DNA from: Pelagimonas sp.
Lineage (GTDB): Bacteria > Pseudomonadota > Alphaproteobacteria > Rhodobacterales > Rhodobacteraceae
Length of the DNA stretch: 64,000 nucleotides
NCBI GenBank assembly: GCA_025210345.1
Contig: JAOARX010000006.1
Coordinates: forward strand, 62,001 to 126,000
Direction of reading: 5' to 3'
Of the stretch, positions 44,737 through 54,253 are shown piece by piece. Under the pieces are notes generated by a model, which saw only the letters and a program-made list of their open reading frames with translations, was not told the DNA's origin and made no database searches. The position numbers and the translations under genes were made by a program. Numbering within the stretch: position 1 is the stretch's first letter; every line of letters starts with the position of its first letter.

Positions 44737-45732
44737 GTGAACTCAGTATCTAAAATCATACTTCAACGCTTGGCGTTGGGGCTGTTGACCTTGTTCATCG
44801 TATCCATCGTGATCTTTGTTTCGGTGAACATGCTCCCCGGAGACTTTGCCGAAGCCATCCTTGGACAGGGCGCCACACCCGAAGCCGTGCAGGCGATCCG
44901 AGAAGATCTTGGCCTGAACCAAAATCCAGTCACCCGATACCTCAGCTGGCTTGGCGGTGTGCTTCAGGGCGATTTGGGCAATTCTTTTGCTCAGGCCAAT
45001 TTTGCCAGCTTTGTCGGGGCAGACAGCGGTGTGCGCGTCACGGTTGCCGACCAGATCGCACCGCGCTTTGCAAATACGATGTTCCTGGCGGGTGTGACCG
45101 CAGCGATTGCCGTGCCGGTGTCGATCCTGATCGGGGTGCTGGCGGCGCTGTATCGCAATTCGGTCTTTGACCGGGTGGCCAATATCGGCACGCTCACGTC
45201 GATCTCATCGCCCGAATTCTTTCTGGCCTATTTGCTGATCCTCTTCCTTGCGGTGCTGAACCCGATCCTGCCGTCGCTTTCGAATATCTATGACGGGATG
45301 CCTTTCGGGGAGCGCTTGCAAAAATCGATGCTGCCGGCGTTGACGCTGACCTTGGTTGTCATGGCGCATATGATGCGCATGACGCGTGCCGCGATCATCA
45401 ACCTGCTGGCCAGCCCCTATATTGAAATGGCGCGCCTGAAGGGGGTCACCCCCTTCAAGATCATCGTGAAACACGCGTTGCCCAATGCACTGGCTCCGAT
45501 CATCAACGTGGTTGCGCTGAACCTGGCATATCTGATCACCGGGGTGGTCGTGGTCGAAGTGGTCTTTGTCTATCCCGGCATCGGTCAGTTGTTCGTCGAC
45601 AGCGTGAAGATCCGCGATATTCCGGTGGTTCAGGCCTGCTGTCTGATCTTTGCTTCGGCATATATCCTGTTGAACCTGACGGCCGATGTTCTGTCGATCC
45701 TGTCAAACCCGCGTCTGAGGCATCCGAAATGA
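44737..45732 (+). CDS. Dipeptide/oligopeptide-type ABC permease 1
   Basis: Six-helix inner-membrane permease of the DppB type, with an N-terminal TM followed by a large periplasmic loop. The EAA motif reads NLLASPYIEMARLKGVTPFK (near 220), which contacts the ATPase. Start is GTG 44737. ATGA overlap with permease 2. The importer family takes up peptides, nickel or opines; specificity is not readable here. Confidence 0.9.
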   Translation: MNSVSKIILQRLALGLLTLFIVSIVIFVSVNMLPGDFAEAILGQGATPEAVQAIREDLGLNQNPVTRYLSWLGGVLQGDLGNSFAQANFASFVGADSGVRVTVADQIAPRFANTMFLAGVTAAIAVPVSILIGVLAALYRNSVFDRVANIGTLTSISSPEFFLAYLLILFLAVLNPILPSLSNIYDGMPFGERLQKSMLPALTLTLVVMAHMMRMTRAAIINLLASPYIEMARLKGVTPFKIIVKHALPNALAPIINVVALNLAYLITGVVVVEVVFVYPGIGQLFVDSVKIRDIPVVQACCLIFASAYILLNLTADVLSILSNPRLRHPK

Positions 45733-46919
45733 GTTTGATGATGTTTATATATGCCTTGGTTTGCATGATGGCCGTGGCATGGGTTGGTCGCTTTGCCGGG
45801 CAAAGCGTCACCGGGAACAAGCCTTTCTTTCGGGACATGCCTCTGGCGGTTGCCTTTGGATATGTGCTGGGTGTGTCGATCCTGGTTTGGGGCGTTTGGT
45901 ACTATCTGCAACCGGCCGAGCTGAATGGCGTGCCGCGCGCCGGGGTGGTGTTCTTTCGCTGGGCGGTGCAGGGGTTTGTGATTGCCGCGATTGCCGCCTG
46001 GATCTTTCGCTTTCTGGGGCGGATGGTGGGCACCGGCGGATCGCGCAAACTGTTTCGCCAGATGCCGCTGACCGCCAGTTTCGGCATCCTGATGATCCTG
46101 ATCTATGCCGTGCTGGCAGTTTTTGCCGGGGTGATTGCGCCCCACGGACAAGAAGAGGTCTTTGCCCGCGCCAATGTGGTGCCGGGGGGCAATCCCGCAC
46201 TGGGCGGAGACCCGGCCTTTCCGCTGGGCACCGATCAGATCGGCCGGGATATCCTGTCGCGTCTGATCTATGGCGCTCAGAACACGGTTGGGATTGCGTT
46301 CGCCACCACGCTGATTGCGTTTGTGGTTGGCACGACCCTTGGTTTTCTGGCCGCCACGCTGCGCGGCTGGGTGGATCAGGTTCTGTCCCGTGCGGTTGAT
46401 GTTTTGATGGCGATCCCGTCGCTGATTTTTTCGCTGCTCTTGATCACCGTGGCCTCGGCCTGGGTGCAGGGTGCGGGGCTGACCGTGGCCATGGTGCTGA
46501 TCATCGCCTTGATCGACAGCACCCGCGTGTTCCGTCTGGCGCGCGCCGTGGGCATGAACATCGTCGTGATGGACTATATCGAAGCAGCCAAGCTGCGTGG
46601 CGAAGGTCTGACCTATCTGATCTTCCGCGAGATCCTGCCAAATGCCACGGCGCCGCTGTTGGCCGAGTTTGGACTGCGCTTTTGCTTTGTCTTCCTGACG
46701 ATCTCGGCGCTTAGCTTTCTGGGATTGGGTATCCAGCCGCCGTTGGCTGATTGGGGCACCATGGTGAAAGACCTGTCGACCTTTATCAACTATGCCGCCT
46801 TTGCACCGCAGGCCTCGACTGCGCCCTTGCTGGCGGCGGGGGCCATCGCCCTGCTGACCGTCGCGGTGAACTTTGTGGTAGACTGGGCCCTGCATCGCTC
46901 TAGCGGTCTTAAGGAGTAA
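45729..46919 (+). CDS. Dipeptide/oligopeptide-type ABC permease 2
   Basis: DppC-like permease, unusually long at 396 residues. The first 130 residues have three or so extra hydrophobic segments (MMFIYALVCMMAVAWVGRFA; AFGYVLGVSILVWGVWYYL; VIAAIAAWIFRFLGR) before the standard domain (GVIAPHGQEEVFARANVVPG, GTDQIGRDILSRLIYGAQNT). The EAA loop YIEAAKLRGEGLTYLIFREI is present. It is 3 bases before the ATPase gene. Confidence 0.9.
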   Translation: MSLMMFIYALVCMMAVAWVGRFAGQSVTGNKPFFRDMPLAVAFGYVLGVSILVWGVWYYLQPAELNGVPRAGVVFFRWAVQGFVIAAIAAWIFRFLGRMVGTGGSRKLFRQMPLTASFGILMILIYAVLAVFAGVIAPHGQEEVFARANVVPGGNPALGGDPAFPLGTDQIGRDILSRLIYGAQNTVGIAFATTLIAFVVGTTLGFLAATLRGWVDQVLSRAVDVLMAIPSLIFSLLLITVASAWVQGAGLTVAMVLIIALIDSTRVFRLARAVGMNIVVMDYIEAAKLRGEGLTYLIFREILPNATAPLLAEFGLRFCFVFLTISALSFLGLGIQPPLADWGTMVKDLSTFINYAAFAPQASTAPLLAAGAIALLTVAVNFVVDWALHRSSGLKE

Positions 46920-46922
46920 CCC

Positions 46923-48572
46923 ATGACCGATGAAAACGTGTCAGAGAATGACATTCTTGTCGAAATGCGTGGTGTTGAGATCGAAGGCCGCAGCGACGAA
47001 GACTGGCATCCGATCATCAACGGGTTGGATCTGACCCTGAAAAAGGGCGAGGTGCTGGGGCTGATTGGTGAATCCGGTGCGGGCAAGTCGACCATGGGCC
47101 TGGCCGCGATGGGCTTTACCCGTGACGGGGTGCGCATTTCCGGCGGGTCGGTGCATTTTGACGGGATCGACCTGTTGGCCGCCAGCGCCGAGGACAAGCG
47201 CAAACTGCTGGGCAAACGCATCGCCTATGTGGCGCAATCCGCCGCGGCCAGTTTCAACCCGGCCCATAAGCTGATTGATCAACACGCCGAAGCCCCCCTG
47301 ACCCACGGGGTTTTATCCAAGGCTGATGCCGAGGCGGACGGGGTCGAACTGTATCGCAAGCTGCGGCTGCCCAACCCCGACGAGATCGGCTTTCGTTATC
47401 CGCACCAGGTGTCGGGTGGGCAATTGCAGCGGGCGATGACGGCGATGGCGATGGCTTGCCGCCCTGATCTGATCATCTTTGACGAACCAACCACCGCGCT
47501 GGACGTGACCACGCAGATCGAGGTCCTCGCGTCGATTCGCGAAATCGTCGAAGAGTTCGACACCGCTGCGATCTATATCACCCATGACTTGGCTGTCGTG
47601 GCGCAGATGGCGGACCGCATCAAAGTGCTGCTGAAAGGGGATGAGGTCGAAGAGGCTGAAACCCGCGAAATGCTGTCCAATCCGCAACAGAATTACACCA
47701 AAAGCCTGTGGTCCGTGCGCGAATTCCAGCGCCCGGAAAAACCCCCGGTTGCGGTGGATTCGGTTCCTGTTGTTTCGGTGCAGGGTGTCACCGCCGCCTA
47801 TGGCAAAATTGATGTTCTGCATGATGTCAGTTTTGACATGCATCCGGGACGGACCGTGGCGGTTGTGGGGGAAAGCGGGTCGGGCAAATCGACCACTGCG
47901 CGCTGCATCACCGGGCTTTTGCCGCCGCGGCAAGGGGTGATCGAGTTTGACGGAAAACCCGTCCCGTTGGATTATCGCAAACGCACGAAAGAACAGCTGC
48001 GCCAGGTTCAAATGATCTATCAGATGGCGGATACGGCGCTGAACCCGCGTAAAAGCATCGGAGAGATCATCGGTCGCCCGGTTGAATTCTATCTGGGGTT
48101 GAAGGGCGCAGCCAAGCGCAAGCGCGTCGAAGAGCTGCTTGAGCAGATCGAACTGCCGGCAGAGCAATATTTCGACCGCCTGCCGTCTGAACTTTCGGGG
48201 GGGCAGAAACAACGCATCGGGATTGCGCGCGCCCTTGCGGCAGAGCCCAAGTTCATCATCTGCGATGAGGTGACAAGCGCGCTGGACCAACTGGTGGCCG
48301 AAGGGATTTTGCGTTTCCTGGCCAAGCTTCAAGATGAGCTTGGGCTTTCCTATATGTTTATTACGCACGATCTTGCGACGGTGAAATCCATTGCCGACGA
48401 AGTGGTCGTGATGAAAGATGGTGTGGTTGTTGAGCAGGGGCCAAAAACCGAAATGTTCCAGCCACCGCACCACACCTATACGGATCTGCTGCTAAGCTCG
48501 GTCCCCGAAATGGATCCGGATTGGCTGACGGAACTGTTGAAAACACGCGCCGAGCAAGGGATCGGCGCCTGA
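46923..48572 (+). CDS. Double-ATPase subunit of peptide-type ABC importer
   Basis: Two fused nucleotide-binding domains, comparable to DppD+DppF. The first has Walker A GESGAGKST (near 51), signature VSGGQLQR and Walker B LIIFDEPTTALD; the second has GESGSGKST (near 319), LSGGQKQR and FIICDEVTSALD. The 549 residues are normal for such fusions. Both halves are intact. It lies between permeases and binding protein in one operon. Confidence 0.92.
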   Translation: MTDENVSENDILVEMRGVEIEGRSDEDWHPIINGLDLTLKKGEVLGLIGESGAGKSTMGLAAMGFTRDGVRISGGSVHFDGIDLLAASAEDKRKLLGKRIAYVAQSAAASFNPAHKLIDQHAEAPLTHGVLSKADAEADGVELYRKLRLPNPDEIGFRYPHQVSGGQLQRAMTAMAMACRPDLIIFDEPTTALDVTTQIEVLASIREIVEEFDTAAIYITHDLAVVAQMADRIKVLLKGDEVEEAETREMLSNPQQNYTKSLWSVREFQRPEKPPVAVDSVPVVSVQGVTAAYGKIDVLHDVSFDMHPGRTVAVVGESGSGKSTTARCITGLLPPRQGVIEFDGKPVPLDYRKRTKEQLRQVQMIYQMADTALNPRKSIGEIIGRPVEFYLGLKGAAKRKRVEELLEQIELPAEQYFDRLPSELSGGQKQRIGIARALAAEPKFIICDEVTSALDQLVAEGILRFLAKLQDELGLSYMFITHDLATVKSIADEVVVMKDGVVVEQGPKTEMFQPPHHTYTDLLLSSVPEMDPDWLTELLKTRAEQGIGA

Positions 48573-48590
48573 CATATCTGAATGAACGAT

Positions 48591-48606
48591 CCCCGGCGAA
48601 CCGGGG
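48591..48606 (+). promoter_or_regulatory. Intercistronic hairpin before binding-protein gene
   Basis: CCCCGG (48591-48596) pairs with CCGGGG (48601-48606) around CGAA. No T run follows, so it does not look like a terminator. Such structures between ABC transporter genes often protect the downstream mRNA and allow excess binding-protein synthesis; that role is inferred. Confidence 0.5.
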
Positions 48607-48648
48607 GCGATAAAGGGGCCACGGCCCATCTCTATAGGGAGAAAAACC

Positions 48649-50199
48649 ATGACACTTTCAAGACGTACACTTTTGACCACCGGCGCAGCTGCTGGTGTTC
48701 TGGCGGCCAGCGGGCTGCCCCTTCGCGCAGCCCCAAAACGGGGTGGCCGCCTGCGCGCGGGCCTGGGTGGCGCGAATACTTCGGACAGCTGGGATGGTCG
48801 CACCCATTCCGACATTTTCATGATCGCAAGCGCGCAGGGGGCCGTGTTTGACGGTCTGACCGAGATCGCAGCCGATGGATCGTTGAAAGGCGAACTGGCC
48901 GAAAGCTGGGAGGCCACCTCGGACGCTAAAACCTGGACCTTCAACCTGCGTCAGGGCGTGACCTTCCACAATGGCAAGGCCTTTGGCGCGGACGACGTGA
49001 TTGAATCGCTTCAGATGCATGTGGCCGAGGGCGCGAAATCTGCGGCCAAGCCCATCGTGTCCGCGATCACAGAGATGAAGAAGATCACCGACCATCAGGT
49101 GCAATTCACGCTTGAGGCAGGCAACGCCGACTTCCCCTATCTGATGTCGGATTATCACCTGCTGATGTATCCTGCGGGTCAGATCGAAGAAGCGATTGCC
49201 AAAGGCATCGGCACCGGCCTGTACGCGGTTCAAAGCTTTGAACCCGGCGTGCGTATGGTCGCGAAACGCGTGGACAGCCACTATAAAGGCGACGCTGCGG
49301 GCCACTTTGATGAGATCGAATACATCGCGATCAACGACAACAACGCCCGTATGAACGCGCTGCTGACCGGTCAGGTCGACGCGATCAACCGGATTGATTT
49401 CAAATCCGAAGCGCTTCTCAAGGCCAATCCGATGCTGCGCATTCAGGAAGTGACGGGCAACCAGCACTATACCTTCCCGATGCTGACCAATGTTGCGCCG
49501 TTCAATGATGCAAATGTGCGCAAGGCGCTTAAGTACGGCATCAACCGTCAGGAACTGGTGGACAAGGTTCTTCAAGGTCACGGCCGCGTTGGTAACGACA
49601 CCCCAATCGGCCCGGCAAACCAGTATTTCAACGATGAAATGGAACAGCTGGCCTATGATCCTGACAAGGCCAAGCATTACCTTAAACAGGCGGGCATGGA
49701 TTCGCTCGACATTGACCTGTCTGCCTCGAATGCAGCCTTTGAAGGCGCTGTGGACGCGGCACAGCTGTTCCAGGCCTCGGCCAAAGGCGGGGGTATCAAC
49801 ATCAACGTTGTGCAAGAGCCGGCAGATGGGTATTGGTCTAACGTTTGGCTGAAAAAGCCCTTCTGTGCCTGCTACTGGTCAGGTCGTGCGACCGAAGACT
49901 GGATGTTCTCGACCGCCTATGAAACCGGTGTGCCGTGGAATGACAGCCAGTGGGACGGCGACGACAGTGCGCGCTTCCAGGAACTGCTGATCTCGGCCCG
50001 TGCCGAGCTTGATTCGGCCAAACGCCGCGAGCAGTACTATGAGATGCAACAGATCCTGCGCGACGAAGGCGGCGTTCTGGTGCCGATGTTCGCCAACTAT
50101 GTTCAGGCGGTTTCCAACAAGATTGCCAACCCGGACACCGTGGGTAACCTCTGGCAGATGGACAACGCCCGCATGGCGGAACGCTGGTGGATGGCGTAA
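48649..50199 (+). CDS. Periplasmic substrate-binding protein of peptide-type ABC importer
   Basis: SBP family 5 protein. A Tat signal (SRRTLLTTGAAAGVLAASGL, twin Arg at 5-6) exports it folded. The mature part shows KRGGRLRAGLGG, ELAESWEATSDAKTWTFNLR with the family VTFHNGKAFGADDV, NDANVRKALKYGINRQELVD and a C-terminal EQYYEMQQILRDEGGVLVPM. 516 residues. Being last in the operon is common for this group. Confidence 0.92.
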   Translation: MTLSRRTLLTTGAAAGVLAASGLPLRAAPKRGGRLRAGLGGANTSDSWDGRTHSDIFMIASAQGAVFDGLTEIAADGSLKGELAESWEATSDAKTWTFNLRQGVTFHNGKAFGADDVIESLQMHVAEGAKSAAKPIVSAITEMKKITDHQVQFTLEAGNADFPYLMSDYHLLMYPAGQIEEAIAKGIGTGLYAVQSFEPGVRMVAKRVDSHYKGDAAGHFDEIEYIAINDNNARMNALLTGQVDAINRIDFKSEALLKANPMLRIQEVTGNQHYTFPMLTNVAPFNDANVRKALKYGINRQELVDKVLQGHGRVGNDTPIGPANQYFNDEMEQLAYDPDKAKHYLKQAGMDSLDIDLSASNAAFEGAVDAAQLFQASAKGGGININVVQEPADGYWSNVWLKKPFCACYWSGRATEDWMFSTAYETGVPWNDSQWDGDDSARFQELLISARAELDSAKRREQYYEMQQILRDEGGVLVPMFANYVQAVSNKIANPDTVGNLWQMDNARMAERWWMA

Positions 50200-50221
50200 G
50201 TTCAAAAATCATACAATAATC

Positions 50222-50250
50222 AGAGCCCCGCTAGATACGCGGGGCTCTTT
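50222..50250 (+). terminator. Intrinsic terminator after ABC importer operon
   Basis: AGAGCCCCGC (50222-50231) pairs perfectly with GCGGGGCTCT (50239-50248) around a 7-base loop and leads into TTTG. It separates the importer from the SET cassette. Confidence 0.88.
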
Positions 50251-50304
50251 GTCTCGTTGCATTTGCGTTTGACAGCTTGGGTGATCCGAGGTCATCTAAA
50301 CCGC

Positions 50305-50694
50305 ATGAAACAGCTACTTGAGACAATACAAGACGTTGAACTTGCTGATAGTTCTATCCATGGGACCGGCGTCTTTACCACACGACCCAGACAACGGGGA
50401 GAGATCCTGACCATCTTGGACGGGCAGGTTTTACGGGATGTGGATGATCTTGATTTCCTACTTGCACATGAATGGAACGCGATCAGTGATACGGAAATTC
50501 TATTGCGTCCGATCTGGACGACTTATGGATTCATAAATCATGCGCGCCCTGCGTTTGTGACCTATAATCTGTTTCGTCAAACGCTTGAGATGAAAAAAGA
50601 TGCCCCCGCTGGTACGGAACTGACTTTGGATTATCTCGAACATGGTATTCCGGCGGTTTATCTTGCATCGCATCATGCGGCCTATTTGCGATGA
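50305..50694 (+). CDS. Short SET-domain protein
   Basis: SET domains transfer methyl groups to protein lysines. In this 129-residue protein I see GTGVFTTRPRQRGEIL (residues 20-35, the SAM-binding N-terminal motif), FINHARPAF with the NH pair at 78-79 (canonical NHSxxPN) and GTELTLDY (103-110) with the catalytic Tyr. It is about as small as a SET domain can be and lacks pre- and post-SET Cys clusters. Base composition looks near 48% GC against about 60% around it. ATGA overlap with the next gene. Substrate unknown. Confidence 0.78.
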   Translation: MKQLLETIQDVELADSSIHGTGVFTTRPRQRGEILTILDGQVLRDVDDLDFLLAHEWNAISDTEILLRPIWTTYGFINHARPAFVTYNLFRQTLEMKKDAPAGTELTLDYLEHGIPAVYLASHHAAYLR

Positions 50695-51917
50695 GATTTC
50701 TCCTTGTATCCCCTATCCGTATCAAGGCGGAATCGTGGGAAAAGTTTTCTCGTGATGTGTCGCGCCTCTTTGCCAAAGAGATGACCGAGGAGCAGGCGCA
50801 GACCTATCTTGGGGCGGGGTGGAGCTTTCAGCCGGATGTGAACTATAAGTACCATACGCTGAGCCAAGAGATGACATCGCGCGGGGATGTTTTCGCGCAA
50901 GGTTTGCACCAATCTTTGGCAACCGCCTTTTGCTGTGTGAGAAGAAATGCGTTTGCCAGTCTCAATCTGGGAGACACAGCAGCTTTGTTTTTGTTTAACA
51001 CAGGCGACGCCTGTGTTGTTGAATTGCACGAGGCCGATGGCGCCGTCGAAGATATTCTCAAACAGATCGAAAATGCCCGCGAAGCGTCGGCGGATCTGGT
51101 TTCGCGAGCGTCGCTTAGTCTAAATCGTTTGGCAGTGCGCAGTGGATCGGAATTTCGATTGCGCGAAACCATCACCCATACGATTCTATGTGATGATCAT
51201 CGCTCGCCAGTTATTGACCAGGTCGCGGCGCGCTGTTTCCATGCCGAAGGGCTAGAATTCGCGCCTCAAGGAACTGAGCAGGATGTCTGTTTTATTCCCG
51301 GCTGGAGCTTTTCAGTCTGTATCAGCGAGATAAGGGGCAAGTTTTGGGATTGCGTGGGTGTCATGACCCGGGCGCAATCCGAATGGTATTCGGTACGTGT
51401 GGCGCGTGATTTTTGTTTGCGTACTCTCGGCAAGATCGATCTGGCCGAGCCTATCGGCGGGTTGCTGGATCTTGAGCGTTTGGTTGTTGGCTATCAGACC
51501 GAGTTCCGTCTTTGGCGTCACAGGATGCAAGAGTATCGCGCAAATCTAAAGCCTGAATTGACCCGGCAAGCGGCTCAGATCGAAGATAAATGGCATACCC
51601 ACGAGGCAAAAGACTATGTAAACGACACGCTTGCACAAGGCCGTAACCTGATCCAATCTTCCTATTCCCGTCGCTTGCTTATTCAGGAACGGCGGCAATC
51701 ACTGATGATCTTTTTGCTGACAGCGTTGGGGCTATTGAGTGTTTCGTCCGTGGCGGCAACCTATTGGAACTGGCTCACTTTGGCTGGTTTGTATCACGAC
51801 AGTGCCTTACAGACCCCGCAGGGGAACGGGGTGGTTTTGATGATGTTGATTGGGCTGTTTGTTCTGACCGTTGCGCTATTGGTTTGGTACTATTTCAACC
51901 GGATCCGAAAAGACTGA
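50691..51917 (+). CDS. Unknown protein with two C-terminal membrane helices (CorA-like layout)
   Basis: I do not recognise the family. Of 408 residues, the first 280 are soluble mixed alpha/beta (RFLLVSPIRIKAESWEKFSR at the start). A long polar helical stalk (about 285-335; LTRQAAQIEDKWHTHEAKDY) runs into TM1 (about 338-358), then a short loop, TM2 (about 381-402) and a basic tail NRIRKD. The order matches CorA-type Mg transporters, but no GMN motif is present after TM1 (YWNWLTLAG instead). Coupled to the SET gene by ATGA; probably its functional partner. Lower GC than neighbours. Confidence 0.75.
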   Translation: MRFLLVSPIRIKAESWEKFSRDVSRLFAKEMTEEQAQTYLGAGWSFQPDVNYKYHTLSQEMTSRGDVFAQGLHQSLATAFCCVRRNAFASLNLGDTAALFLFNTGDACVVELHEADGAVEDILKQIENAREASADLVSRASLSLNRLAVRSGSEFRLRETITHTILCDDHRSPVIDQVAARCFHAEGLEFAPQGTEQDVCFIPGWSFSVCISEIRGKFWDCVGVMTRAQSEWYSVRVARDFCLRTLGKIDLAEPIGGLLDLERLVVGYQTEFRLWRHRMQEYRANLKPELTRQAAQIEDKWHTHEAKDYVNDTLAQGRNLIQSSYSRRLLIQERRQSLMIFLLTALGLLSVSSVAATYWNWLTLAGLYHDSALQTPQGNGVVLMMLIGLFVLTVALLVWYYFNRIRKD

Positions 51918-51932
51918 ATGTTTAGAAACTGT

Positions 51933-51965
51933 GCCCAAGCCCCTCAAAGAGAGCTTGGGCGTTTT
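51933..51965 (+). terminator. Intrinsic terminator after SET cassette
   Basis: GCCCAAGC (51933-51940) pairs with GCTTGGGC (51953-51960) around a 12-base loop and is followed by GTTTT. It closes the two-gene cassette before the convergent hslU. Confidence 0.8.
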
Positions 51966-51979
51966 AGTGGATTGAAAAA

Positions 51980-53287
51980 TCAGAGCACATAGCGGCTTAG
52001 GTCCGTGGATTTGGTCAACTCACCCAAGTGTTGTTCGACAAATCCTGCGTCGACCGTGACTTCAAGGCCGGACTTGTCAGGCGCGTCGAACGAGAGCTCT
52101 TCGAAGACGCGCTCAAGTACGGTATACAGCCGCCGCGCACCAATGTTCTCGACGGATTTATTCACGTCTGCCGCGATGCGGGCCAGGGCGCGGATGCCGT
52201 CATCGGTAAAGGTGACTGTGACCTCTTCGGTGGCCATAAGCGCGGTATATTGGCGGGTCAGGGCGTTGTCGGTTTCGGTCAGAATACGCACGAAATCCGC
52301 TTCGGTCAGATCCTTGAGCGTCACGCGAATGGGCAGACGGCCCTGAAGCTCAGGCAGAAGATCCGAGGGTTTGGCGATGTGAAACGCGCCAGAGGCGATG
52401 AACAGGATGTGGTCGGTCTTTACGGCGCCGTGTTTGGTGCTGACGGTTGTGCCTTCGATCAGGGGCAGCAGGTCGCGCTGGACCCCTTCGCGGGACACAT
52501 CCCCGCCGCGGGCCTCTTGTCGGGCCGCGACCTTGTCGATTTCATCCAGGAACACGATGCCATTTTGTTCAACGGCTTCAAGGGCTTCGGTCTTAATCGC
52601 TTCGTCATCAAGCAGTTTGTCCGCCTCTTCGGCGATCAAAATCTCATAGCTCTGGGCGACGGTCATGCGTTTGCGTGTGGTGCGCCCGCCTAGCGCCTTT
52701 CCGAACAGATCGCCCAGGTTCATCATGCCCATCTGGCTGCCGGGTTGGCCCGGAATATCCATCATCGGAAAAGGCGAAGCGGTTTCGGCCACGTCCAGCT
52801 CAATTTCGGTGTCGTCCAGTTCACCGGCCTTGAGTTTCCGGCGAAACATCTCGCGCGTGGCATCGCGGGCGTCCGTGCCTGCAATGGCTTCGATCACCCG
52901 ATCCTCAGCGGCCTGGTGGGCGCGGGCTTTGACATCATCGCGCATATATTCGCGGGTCTGGATGATGGCGGCATCCACCAGATCGCGGATGATCTGTTCC
53001 ACATCGCGCCCGACATAGCCCACTTCGGTGAATTTGGTGGCTTCGACCTTGATGAACGGCGCGCGGGCCAGTTTGGCCAAACGGCGCGAGATTTCGGTCT
53101 TGCCGACGCCGGTGGGGCCGATCATCAGTATGTTCTTGGGATACACTTCGTCGCGCAGATCATCCGACAGCTGTTTGCGCCGCCAGCGATTACGCAGGGC
53201 CACGGCCACGGCGCGCTTGGCGTCGCCCTGGCCAATGATGAAACGGTCAAGTTCGGAAACGATTTCGCGCGGGGTTAGGTCGGTCAT
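51980..53287 (-). CDS. hslU: HslU ATPase of the HslVU protease
   Basis: AAA+ unfoldase feeding proteins to Hsl[21 protein letters not shown] is the family start; Walker [10 protein letters not shown] is near 55-63, the I-domain follows (about 110-240), and Walker [15 protein letters not shown] is near 247. The C-terminal residues end RYVL (typical IL/VL tail that docks into HslV). 435 residues. It overlaps the small gene upstream by ATGA (53284-53287), so hslV-orf-hslU are coupled. Confidence 0.97.
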   Translation of the reverse strand: MTDLTPREIVSELDRFIIGQGDAKRAVAVALRNRWRRKQLSDDLRDEVYPKNILMIGPTGVGKTEISRRLAKLARAPFIKVEATKFTEVGYVGRDVEQIIRDLVDAAIIQTREYMRDDVKARAHQAAEDRVIEAIAGTDARDATREMFRRKLKAGELDDTEIELDVAETASPFPMMDIPGQPGSQMGMMNLGDLFGKALGGRTTRKRMTVAQSYEILIAEEADKLLDDEAIKTEALEAVEQNGIVFLDEIDKVAARQEARGGDVSREGVQRDLLPLIEGTTVSTKHGAVKTDHILFIASGAFHIAKPSDLLPELQGRLPIRVTLKDLTEADFVRILTETDNALTRQYTALMATEEVTVTFTDDGIRALARIAADVNKSVENIGARRLYTVLERVFEELSFDAPDKSGLEVTVDAGFVEQHLGELTKSTDLSRYVL

Positions 53288-53637
53288 TCTTTTTCTTCCA
53301 CTTCTTCGCCGGATTCAGTTAGAGGACACCTGGAGATGAGCGCCCAACCTTCTTTGCCCGATTTCAGTCGCCCGCCCCGGGCCCCGATTTCAATAAGCAG
53401 GGATCGGCAGTCATCTTCTGTAGTTCCTGTCAGAGTTGTCAGCCGAGCGAGCGACACCCATCCCTTTCCACCTGCTGTGCTGAGTTTCCTGCTCAACAGA
53501 TTTTTGCGCGGCTTTTTCCAGCGGCGTTCGATTAGCCTGTGACGAATTTCCTCTAAAAGAACGGGTCCGAGAAGAGTTCCAAAAAAGCTTCCAGCGGCGA
53601 GCGGCAGGAGAACCTGTAGGAAGGAAGAATCAGCCAT
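53284..53637 (-). CDS. Unknown protein between hslV and hslU
   Basis: I do not recognise this. The 117 residues (ATG 53637; a TTG at 53640 is possible) contain one N-terminal hydrophobic segment ([20 protein letters not shown], about 6-26), a basic stretch ([20 protein letters not shown]) and a C-terminal part ([20 protein letters not shown] then EIGARGG and EGWALI) with the look of a winged helix. It overlaps hslV by 8 bases and hslU by 4, so it is translated with them. Possibly a membrane tether or regulator of the protease. Confidence 0.75.
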   Translation of the reverse strand: MADSSFLQVLLPLAAGSFFGTLLGPVLLEEIRHRLIERRWKKPRKNLLSRKLSTAGGKGWVSLARLTTLTGTTEDDCRSLLIEIGARGGRLKSGKEGWALISRCPLTESGEEVEEKE

Positions 53638-54187
53638 CAATCGATTCCACCGTCAATCGCCCATTGGTGTAGACGCAGATATCCGCCGCAATCGCCATGG
53701 CGTCGCGGGCAACGGTTTCGGCGTCTTTGTCGCTGTCCATCATGGCGCGTGCGGCGGCGAGGGCAAAGTTGCCGCCAGATCCAATTGCGGCCACGTCATG
53801 CTCCGGTTCCAGCACGTCACCCGCCCCGGTGATCACCAGCAGATCACGTCCATCGGTGACGATCAGCATTGCTTCTAGTTTTTGCAGGTATTTATCCGTG
53901 CGCCAGTCCTTGGCCAGTTCAACACTTGCGCGGGCCAATTGACCGGGGGTGGCTTCGAGTTTGGCTTCAAGACGTTCAAGCAGCGTAAAAGCATCGGCGG
54001 TCGACCCTGCAAAGCCGCATACGACCTCATGCCCCCCGGGCGACAGCCTGCGGACCTTGCGGGCGGTGCCCTTGATCACGGTCTGGCCAAGGCTGACCTG
54101 ACCGTCACCGGCCACGACGACCTGTCCACCCTTGCGCACGCCAATGATGGTGGTGCCATGCCAGCCGGGAAATTCCTGATCGCTCAT
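53630..54187 (-). CDS. hslV: HslV peptidase of the HslVU protease
   Basis: Proteasome-related threonine peptidase, active as a double hexamer with HslU. Starting at ATG 54187, [11 protein letters not shown] is an 11-residue propeptide removed to expose the nucleophilic Thr 12 in [20 protein letters not shown]. Such extension is known in alphaproteobacteria. [10 protein letters not shown] and [20 protein letters not shown] are family motifs. 185 residues. An upstream in-frame start at 54241 is not supported. Confidence 0.96.
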   Translation of the reverse strand: MSDQEFPGWHGTTIIGVRKGGQVVVAGDGQVSLGQTVIKGTARKVRRLSPGGHEVVCGFAGSTADAFTLLERLEAKLEATPGQLARASVELAKDWRTDKYLQKLEAMLIVTDGRDLLVITGAGDVLEPEHDVAAIGSGGNFALAAARAMMDSDKDAETVARDAMAIAADICVYTNGRLTVESIDG

Positions 54188-54253
54188 ATGTGCTCCTATC
54201 GGGGTTTTGAAACATATGGGGGATTGATGATGCCGGGGCAAGTGCGCGTTCTG

